Shown piece by piece: positions 1 through 9,000 of a DNA stretch of 64,000 nt. The first letter of the stretch is position 1, and the number at the start of each line of letters is the position of its first letter. The notes under the pieces were generated by a model, which saw only the letters and a list, made by a program, of their open reading frames with translations, did no database searches and was not told the DNA's origin. The DNA is taken from assembly GCA_963777625.1 (NCBI GenBank), contig CAVZRO010000018.1, positions 124,001 to 188,000 of the forward strand, written 5' to 3'. The position numbers and the translations under genes were made by a program. This stretch comes from DATDIC01 sp963777625. GTDB taxonomy: Bacteria > Pseudomonadota > Alphaproteobacteria > Acetobacterales > Acetobacteraceae.

Positions 1-690
1 CCGGGGATTTCGATGCTTCCGGCGTTGGCGGTGATGCTGATGCTGCCGGCGTTGGCGGCATAGACGCCGCCGTTGACGAACACGTCGTTGGCGGTGAGCA
101 GGTCGTTGCCGGTGCGGGTGGCGTCCAGGCCGGCATGCAGGATGCCGGCGATGGTGAGGTCGCCGTTGCTGATGGTGATGGTGGCGGTCGGGTTGGGGTT
201 GACCACGATCGGCGTGCCGTCGGTATTGGCGGCGACGGTCGCGGCGGGTGCGGCGCCGGCCAGCACGGCGCCGCCGGCGGGGATCAGCAGCGAGGGGCCG
301 TTGTCGAGGAAGAATTCCTGGGTGGCGGTGGCGGCGGCCAGCGTGCCGATCTGGTTGAGGTTGCCGAGCCAGACCGAGGCGCGGGCGAGCGGGTTGGTGG
401 GGATGGTGCCGGGCGTGTTGCCGCCGGCCTCGGTGCCGGGGACGGCGCCGGCCTGGGCGATCAGGCTGGGGGCGATGATGGCGCCGCCGGGGCTCTCATA
501 GACGTTGCCGGTGGCCTGCAGATTGGCGGTGGTTGCGGCGGAAACCGTGCTGTTGATGTCGAGGTCGGCGATTCCGTAGCTGCCGCCCGCGGTGGGGGCG
601 ACGGCGATGGTGACGCCGGCGCGGGCGTCCTGCACCAGACCGGTACGACGGTCGGGGCCGCAGCCGTCGTGCAGTTGCGAAGCCGGGAGT
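1..690 (-). pseudogene. TpsA exoprotein, third reading-frame segment, open at window edge
   Basis: This is the continuation of the large haemagglutinin-like exoprotein in a third frame. It has no in-frame ATG and runs off the left edge, so its end is not seen. Read on the minus strand from about 690 it gives beta-helix type sequence (for example GLVQDARAGVTIAVAPTAGG, then TANLQATGNVYES) that is clearly homologous to the segment immediately upstream. The reading frame is entered through what looks like one extra base near 683-690: removing it joins TAGDPTPG directly to SQLHDGCG. The downstream half repeats the sequence 904 bp away. It is part of the same secreted protein rather than a separate gene. 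Confidence 0.7.
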
Positions 691-1429
691 GGGATCGCCG
701 GCCGTGGTGTCGCTGACGAATGATCCGAGATCGGCGATCTGGTTGCCGGTGTGCGGGTTGGCGCCGGTCAGGCTGGCGTGCCAGCCGGACGTGCCGGTGA
801 GCAGCGTGGCGCCGATCTGGCCGGGCTCGTCGATCTGGGTGAAGGCGGTGAGCGAGACGATGCCGGCCAGCCCGGCGGCGGGTGGGCCATCGCCCCAGAT
901 GGTGCCGGGGATTTCGATGCTGCCGGTGTTGGCGGTGATGCTGACGCTGCCGGCGTTGGCGGCATAGACGCCGCCGTTGACGAACACGTCGTTGGCGGTG
1001 AGCAGGTCGTTGCCGGTGCGGGTGGCGTCCAGTCCGGCATGCACGATGCCGGCGATGGTGAGGTCGCCGTTGCTGATGGTGATGGTGGCGGTCGGGTTGG
1101 GGTTGACCACGATCGGCGTGCCGTCGGTATTGGCGGCGACGGTTGCGGCGGGGGCGGCGCCGGCCAGCACGGCGCCGCCGGTGGGGATCAGCAGCGAGGG
1201 GCCGTTGTCGAGGAAGAATTCCTGGGTGGCGGTTGCGGCGGCCAGCGTGCCGATCTGGTTGAGGTTGCCGAGCCAGACCGAGGCGCGGGCGAGCGGGTTG
1301 GTGGGGATGGTGCCGGGCGTGTTCCCGCCGGCCTCGGTGCTGGGGAGGGCGCCGGCCTGGGCGATCAGGACCGGGGCCGCGATGCTGCCGCCGGTCTCGT
1401 AGACGTTGCCGGTGGCCTGCAGGTCGACC
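1..1429. repeat. Long tandem repeat, period 904 bp, in the TpsA exoprotein
   Basis: Bases 1-522 and about 905-1429 are nearly identical, with only scattered substitutions and one 3-base indel near 490/1394. Weaker similarity continues through the rest of the unit and into the preceding unit. The unit corresponds to 301 residues (903 bp); the observed spacing of 904 bp is the direct trace of the one-base frame break near 683-690. High identity suggests recent duplication or gene conversion in this surface protein. Confidence 0.85.
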
Positions 1430-2010
1430 GTGCCGGTTACGCCATCGGCGATCAGGGCGCCGATTTGCAGCGCCAGGTCCGCGACGGCGTCGGCGGTCGG
1501 AGCGACGGCGATCTCCAGGCCGTCGCTGCCATTGCCGCCGGGCGCGGTGCCGTGGTCCTGAACCGTGCCGACCACGGACAGGCCGGGGCCGCTTGCCGGT
1601 ACCCGGCCGTCGCGCAGCAGCAGCCCGGGACCGAGCGTTCCAATCACCGGAAGATCGAACAGCAGATTGCTGTCGAACGAACCGAGTGAAACGATCCAGT
1701 TCTGGCTGGCGACAGATGCCGGCCCACCGCTGAGCCCGGCGAAGCCGCCGGCGCCCCCAGTCAGCAACACAGCACCGATGGTGCCCAGGCTTTCATCGAT
1801 CGAGGACGCCGCGTTGACCTGCACCAGCGCCGCCAGGTCCGGGTCGGTGTGGCCGAAACCCTGGTTGCCCCAGACGATGCCGCTGACGCCAATGCCACAA
1901 TCGGCCGCACTGCACAGTGCATTGTAGGTGCCGGACGAGAAGCCCGCCGCCAGCGACACGGTGCCGCCAGTCGCAATGCTCGTCGCCGCCGTTGGAGGCG
2001 AACACGGCAC
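496..2010 (-). pseudogene. TpsA exoprotein, second frame-shifted segment
   Basis: This segment of the same exoprotein is displaced by one base from its neighbours. The meaningful part runs from about 1993 to about 684; outside that the frame gives Arg/Pro-rich nonsense (after PGFATA), typical of the wrong frame of a high-GC gene. It contains Gly/Ala/Thr/Val-rich beta-helix repeats such as NPTATITISNGDLTIAG and NANLQATGNVYE-like blocks and lacks cysteine-rich or catalytic motifs. The ATG at 2010 is only the first in-frame ATG, not a true start. The junction with the previous segment lies near 1988-1996, where one surplus base in a GGCGGCGA stretch would restore the frame. Confidence 0.7.
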
Positions 2011-3037
2011 CCGGCACCAGCACGGCGCCGAGCGTGCTGCTGCTGCCGCCCGACAGGTTCACCTGGCCGAGCAACCTGCCGTCGATACCGGCCCAGACTG
2101 TACCAGCAACGGTCAGGGTGCCGGCTCCGCCCGCGCCCGCGGGAGCGGATTCGAGATCGGCGATTTCAGTTGGAACGTTGTCGTGGGTCGGGTGCGTGAA
2201 AGCGAGCGTCGGGTCGTCGCCGGCATGGACCAGCGTACGAACGAGGAGGTCGCCATTGTCATGCACGCTGATGCCGCCGGTCGCCAGCAGTCCGCTCTGG
2301 CCGGTAGCGGTGCTGGTGATGCTGCCCTGGATTGTCGTGTTGCCGATGGTGCCGATGGCGTTCAGCGCGGCCAGGTCAATGGAGGAGGCGCTGCTCCCCA
2401 CGACGCTGCCATTGGTCAGCACGCCAGCCGCGCCGGTGAGCATGGCGACGGTGATCGGATCGGCGGTGCCCTGGGTGATCGGGCCGGCCGCGAACAGCGC
2501 CAGCGTGCTGGCGACGGTGCCGAGATTGAGCGCTGCGTCGATGGCGATGCCGCCGGCGGCGATCGAGGTTGTCCCGTTATCCAGGCTGCCTAGGACCAGC
2601 GTTTCCGTGCCGAGGGGGCCCGGGGTGACCCCGAGCGTGCCGCCCAGCGTGTCGATCAGGCCGAGATCCTGGGCAGCGATAGTGCCGGTGACTGGTGCGG
2701 TGCCTGGCAACGTACCGACGATGGTTACAGTGGCGCCCGGTGTCAGCGGGGCGATGGCGACCATCCCAGCCGGCGCGGAGACCACAGTGGCGGTCCCCAG
2801 CAGGCGGAGTCCGTCGGCGGCGAGCAGGATTTCACCGGGCGTGACAGTGGTGGACCCGGAGATGGCCGCGTTGGCGGCGAGCGACCCCGCTGCGACGATC
2901 GTCAGATCGTTCGGGGTGAATGTCGCGCCGCTCTGGTCAAGGATCAGGTTCGCGGCAGTGAGGGCGATCGTGTGGCCGTAACCGAGGAGGCTGCCCGCCT
3001 GAAGGCTGCCGGCGACCGTCAGCGTGCCCGGGTTCAC
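1793..3037 (-). pseudogene. TpsA exoprotein, first frame-shifted segment
   Basis: It continues the exoprotein directly after the 2508-codon frame ends at 3034. The true coding part is about 3050 down to 1993; it opens with NPGTLTVAGSLQAGSLLG and carries the same Gly/Ala/Leu/Thr-rich beta-helix repeats as the upstream part. One missing base in the C run at 3050-3052 explains the break, because restoring it reads NDTGYLQPVNPGTLTVAG without interruption. The last 70 or so codons of this frame (after FASNGGDE) are out of frame. There is no ribosome binding site for an independent gene here. Confidence 0.72.
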
Positions 3038-6000
3038 CGGCTGCAGGTACCCGTATCGTTTAGCTGGAAGTTACCGGTGGTCAGGAATGGTGCCGTGCCC
3101 GAACCGAGATAGCTGACATCGTTGGCGGAGGCGGTGAAATTCGCGGAGGCGACGATGCTCGGGGTGGTAAACAGCGGCCCTGAGTAGCCCGCGGTTCCAC
3201 TCAGCAGGGTCGCGTTCAGCGTTCCGCCGACATCCTCGGTGATGTTGCCCAGCGTGTGGAAGTCGATCCAGTCGGCGGCCAGCGTGTCGTTAAAATTGTA
3301 ACCGCCATTATCGACTTCGATCCGCAGCTCATGTGGGATGCCAGTGGGCGCGGTCACGAGGGGCAAGGCGAGCGTGCCTATGGGCGGGTCCGCCACGTCG
3401 GCGGCGAAGGTAATGCCGCTGATGATCTGCCGGGGGCTGGTCGAGCCGATGAAGATCGGGGGAAGCGCGCCGGCAAAATCCTGGAAGCCGTCGGCGGGAA
3501 TGGTACCGGCGACCAGATTTACAGTGCTGCCAGCCACGGTACCGCCGGTCTGGCTGGCAATCCCCGGGGTGGTCAGGGCGGCGGTTCCGACCGCGGCGAG
3601 CGTGCCGGCGGTCTGGGTTATGCTGCTGCCGCTCACGTTCAGATCGGCGCCGGACAGCACGATGCCGGAGCTGGCAAACGCACCGGCGCTGGCCAGGGTA
3701 ACGCCGCCGACGCCGATGATGGTGCTGGCGGCGGTCAGGCTGACGGCTTGCGCCGTGATGTCGAGCTGGTCGTTGGAGGCGATCACGCCGCTGCTTTGCG
3801 TGAAGCCACCGGCACTGGCGGTGATCGCCACGCCGATATCGGCCGCGACGGTATCGAAGCCGAACAAGGTGCCGCCGCTCTGGACGATACCAGTTGTGGC
3901 GGACACGGCGACGTCGCTGCCGTTGATCGTGCCGCCGGACTGATTGAAGGCGCCGCCGGAGTTGAAGTTGATGCCGCCGGCCGCGCCGATCAGGCCATCG
4001 CTGACGGTGATGTCGTGGGCGCCGGTGGCGGTGACGGCGATCGTGCCGGCGGAGGCCGCCAGATTGCCGGCAAGAGCGATGCTGCCCTGGTCGTTGATGG
4101 TGACGTTCTGGGCGTAGACGGTGGAGCTGGCCGGTTCTGTCAGCGGGCCGGTGTCGGCCAGGGACAGATCGCCGAGCGCAACCGCGACATTGCCGAGCGC
4201 CGTTATGGTATTGGCGGACCCGTTCAGGGTCACGCTGCCCGGCTGGTCGTGCGTGCTGGCGGAGATCGTTGCGACTGACAGGATGCTGCCTGCCTGGGTG
4301 ATCGCGCCGCCGGCGTCGAGCCGCAGGACCGGCACCGCCGCGGTGCCGAGCGTCAGGTTATCGATCGTGATTGCGCCGGCGGTGAGGGTGATAGTACCGG
4401 CGTTCACCGCGTCGTGGAAGGCACCGACATCCAGCATGTTCGCCCGCACGGACCCGAGCGTGAGGCTGTCGATGCCGAGCCCGCCGCTGCCGGCCAGCGT
4501 GACGGCGGTGGTGGTTGCGAATGGCGCGATCTCGACCGTGCCGCCGGGCGCCAGCAGGCCCACTCCTTCGGTGCCGGTCAGCGCGTTGGTAACGATCGAA
4601 ATGGTGCCGCCAGTTTGCGCGCTGACCGTGCCTGCCAGCAGCATCCCGCCGGCTGCCTGGTCTTCCAGGAACACATTTCCGCTGGTCGCGCTTACTGGCC
4701 CGCCAACGGTCAGCGAGTGCCCATCGACCAGCCCGATGTTGCCGCCGGTCGCGGTTAGTAGCGCCAGGGTGCCGATCTGATTACCGGCGCTCAATAGCGA
4801 AAAGGCGGTAGCCGTGCCGGTCAGCGTGCTGACGAGGATCGGTGCGCTGGAGGGGGTCTCGCTGACTGTGCCGGCTGACAACAGGGCCAGCGTGCCGGCA
4901 ATTCCGGTAAGGTCGAGCGTGTCGGCGACGGTGATGTTGGCGGCGGTGGTATGCGGGTTGTCGTTCTGGTCGTGATACTGACCGACAACCAGCGTGCCGG
5001 TGGCGGGAGCGATCGCGCTGAGTATCGCACCGGCTGTATCGGCCGTGCCCCCAAGCGTTACGCCGACATTGTTGAACGGCGCGAGCTCGACGACGCCGGC
5101 GGAACCGCCGGTGTTGATGCTGTTCTCGCCGGACTGGGCGAGGTGGTCGCCCACCAGCGAAACGCGCGACGCAGCCAAGATGGCGTTGCTCAGCAGGATG
5201 GTGTTCGGCTCCGCGGTGGCTGAATTTGCGAACAGCAACGCCTGCGCCGTCGAACTGCCAGTCAGCGTAATGGTGCCGGTGGCGAACCCGGCGATAACAG
5301 CGCCTTCGGCCGAGGCGGTGATACCGCCGATCGTGCCGATCTGATTGGCGACGTTGGTCAGCAGCACATTCGTGCCCGCGGACGCGGTGGCCAGAATCGG
5401 GGCGGTGATGGAACCAGTGGGCTCGTCGAGCTGTCCGGATGCGAACAGCGAGACTGTACCGGCGTTCACGAGACCGCCGATGTCCAGGTTTCCGTTGCCG
5501 GCGGTGAGCTGCATGTCGGTTGCAGCCGAAACGGTCCCGCTGGTGGCAAGCCCTGAATTGGTGAACAGGGTGAGATTGCCGGTTTCAGCAACGAGATCGT
5601 TGATCGTGGCGATCGCGTTCTGCGTGCCGATGAAGTTGATCGAGCCTACGCCGGTACTGCTTAAAGTCCCGGTGACTACCTTCGCCGCGCTGTCTTCGAT
5701 CGCGGTGGCCGCGTGTGCCAGCGTCAGGCTGCCGGCGGATCCGGAATTCACCACCGCTCCTTCGTTGAGTGCGATGGTGCCGCCGCCGCCATCGAGCCGG
5801 ATGGAGTGACCTTGCAGCGGGGTCGCTGCATCGTTGTTGACGAGGATGCCGCCGGTGCCGGAGGTGAGCGCCAGCGTGCCGGACAATGGGTTGGCGCCCA
5901 AGCTGCCGCCGACCACGATGGCGTCGGTGCCGCCGTTGGATATGTTGATGCTCGTGGCTGTGGCGGGTCCGGCAATGGCGAGATCGGCTGCGTCGACCAG

Positions 6001-9000
6001 CGTCAGACTACCGTTGACGGACAGGCTACCGAGCGTGGCCACCATGTTGCCGGTACCGATCAGCGTAGCGCCACCGATGATGCCGGACGTGCTCTGCAAC
6101 GTGCCGAACGGCGCCATGATGGTGCCGGTGGCGCTTTGCGACACGCCGCCGCCGGCGGCACTGAGGTCGATGATGTTGGCCGCGAGCTCGCTGTTGCCTT
6201 GCAATGCGATCCCGCCGGTGCCGGAGGCAAGTGCCAGCGTGCCGCCCTCGGCATCCGCGATCAGCGTGCCGGGGACAGCGATACCCTGCGTCCCGCCATT
6301 GCTGATCGTGATGTTGGCCGCGGAGGCGGAGCCGGCGACGGTGAGACTGCCAGCATCGACCAGCGTCAGGTCGCCACCCACCGCCATGGTGCCCAGCGCG
6401 GCGATCGTATTGGCGGTGCCGATCAGCGTCGCGCCGCCGCTGATCCCGGATGTGCTCTGCAATGTGCCCGATGCGCTGACCGTGCCGCCGGCGAGCTGCG
6501 AGACGCCCCCGCCGCCGGTGCTGAGATCGACGATATTGGCGCGGAGGTCGCTGTTGTTCAGCGCGATTCCGCCGGTGCCGGAGGCCAGCGTCAGTGTGCC
6601 GGTGGTGGGATTGGCGGCCAGCGTTCCGGTGACGTTGATGGCGTTGGTGCCGCTGTTGGCGATATTGATGTTGGCAGCGGAAACCGTGCTGTTGACGCTG
6701 AGGTTGCCGGCGTTGATCAGCGTGAGGTCGCCGCCGACATGCATGCTTCCCAGCGTGCCGATCGTGTTGCCGGCCCCTACCAGGGTTGCGCCGCCGATAA
6801 TGCCGGATGTGCTCTGCAGGATCCCCGTGGCAGCCAGTATGGAGCCGGTGTTGAGCTGCGAAACCCCGCCTCCGGCGGAGCTGATATCCACCAGGTCGGC
6901 CGACAGCACGCTGCTATTGAGGGCGATCCCGCCGCCGCTACCGCCTTGCAGGATCAGGGTGCCGGCGCTGAGCGAAACCGCCGGCTCACCGTTGGCGCCC
7001 AGCGCGATGGTTCCATTGGCGCCGACCGTGCCGTCGGGAAACACGATACCGGAACCAAGCAGCAGAGTGGTGCCGGCCTGGATGGAGATGCCGGGTTCGA
7101 CGATCAGGCTGTCGCCGGACTGCAGGGTGAGACCGTTGGCGACCGATACCGATGCCTGGATATCCAGCAGGGTGGTGGCCTGCAGCACGACATGGGCGTT
7201 GGTGCCCAGCGAATCGATCTTCAGATTGGAAACAGATCCGGCGACCGTCGTACCGCCGGTATCGAACGCCAATGTTCCGCCGGCGCTGAATGATCCGTCG
7301 AACGAGCCCTCGTCGGAGTTGACGATGTCAATCGTACCAGGATCGAGCAGGATCGTGCCCGACTCTCCCTTTGGTGCCGACAGATCGACGGAGCCGGTCA
7401 GTCCCAGGGTGTTGCCGGACACTTCGACGAAACCGCCGTCGCCGCCCTGCGGTCCACCCCTGGCACTTATGGCACCGTCCATCTGGGTGGAGTCGGTGGA
7501 CAGGATGGCGATGCGTCCGCCATTCCCCTTGCCGGTCGAGTTCGCGGCGATGCGCGCGCCGGCCTGCACGGTAACGTTGGACGCGGTCAGTTTGGCCTTG
7601 ACGGAGGGGCCGCCTCGGGCGCGCGCCAGCGTGGTGCCGATAGCGACCGTGCCGCCGCCAGCTTTGCCGGAGGCATCGAGCCGCGCGGTACCGGCGATGG
7701 TTACGCCGCGATTGGTTACGACTTCGATGGCGCCGCCAGGGGCGCCGGGGGCGTTTCCGGTCGCGGTGAGCTGGCCGGTGACTGTGATCGAGCCGCCGAT
7801 GCCGTTCAGGGCCACCACGCCGCTGTGGCCGTTCGCCGTGTCGGCGCTGATGCGTCCGCCCGCGGTGACCAGGTTCTGCACGATGCCGTCGGCGGCCTGA
7901 GCGGTGAGCTGCACGGTGCCGCCCTCGGCTAGGATGGTGCCGCTGTTGGTCACCAGGGCGGTGACTGGCTTGCCGTCCGGGCCAACCGGCACCTTGGTGA
8001 CCTGCTTGGTCACGTCGATGGATACCAGCCCGTCACCGTATAGATCGAGTGTCGCGGCGCTGGCTCCGGCCAGCACCACATGGCCCAGCTTGGCGGTGAT
8101 GACGCCGGAATTGGCCACCTGTGGTGCGACCAGTGCGGCCAGCCCGGCCTGCTTGACCGTTATGGTGCCCTGATTCTCCACGCGCGCGTTGGGGTGCGCC
8201 GCCTGGTCGAACACCATGCGACCGGCCATGAAGTTCTTGTTGGTGATGCCAGCGGCCGATGCGACCAGCCCGGCGGCGTTGACCTGCGCACCTTTGTAGA
8301 AGGTGATGCCATCCTGGTTGACCAGGATGACCTGGCCGTTGGCATTGATCCGGCCGGCAATTTGCGACGGGTTCGGACCGGTTACCCGGTTGAGCGTCGC
8401 TGCGGTCGTGGATGGTTGCTGGAATTGTACCGATTGCTGGGCCCCGACATTGAAGCTTTTCCAGTTGACCGCCGCGCGTTGGGTGGATTGGGTGATGGTA
8501 GTGGCGTTGGGGCTCTGGCTGATGCTGGCGTTTCCAGCAACCACCTGGCCCCCCGTGGGGCGGGCGTTGGGCGCCGGCTGTGCCCGCGCCGGTGTCGCCG
8601 GCGGCAAAGCCAGGACCATGACCACGGTGGCCTGGAGGGCGGTGCTGACCATCAGGGCGGAGCGCCGGCGGCGTACCGTACCGAGCAGCCTGACGGTGCG
8701 GCGCCCACGCGGCTTCATAGTCCGTGGTTTGCCGCCGATTGCCGATCCCATAGCCGTCTCTGCCCCGCACTGGTCCTCAATTGGACCACCTTGTGTCAGT
8801 ACCCGGAGCAGTAGGCGCCAGTAAAAAGCGCCGCCGTACAAAGGAGAAACTCCTGGACCCGTGCCGGTTGGAAAACGGTTCAGCCGGGCAAGCCCTTCAA
8901 GGTCGAGTTCGGCGTAGCGCGTGAGTTGCATGCGCACACCACCACCGGTGGAGGAAATGTGCACGTTCAATGCCTGCTGCTCGTTCTGCCAGGTTTCGCC

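Noticed and set aside
1917..2981. A 354-codon plus-strand frame opposite the broken adhesin
   Set aside because: It covers the region where the minus-strand protein is clearly homologous to its neighbours; codon pattern and composition fit a shadow.
1..7000. CRISPR-like array from the repeated short words in the adhesin gene
   Set aside because: The repeats are long coding units (360 and about 903 bp) without regular spacers and translate into a continuous beta-helix protein.
5834..7900. Long open frames on the plus strand opposite the exoprotein and other minus-strand genes
   Set aside because: They are rich in Pro, Ala, Val and Arg with no motifs or ribosome binding sites, as expected for antisense frames of GC-rich repetitive genes.
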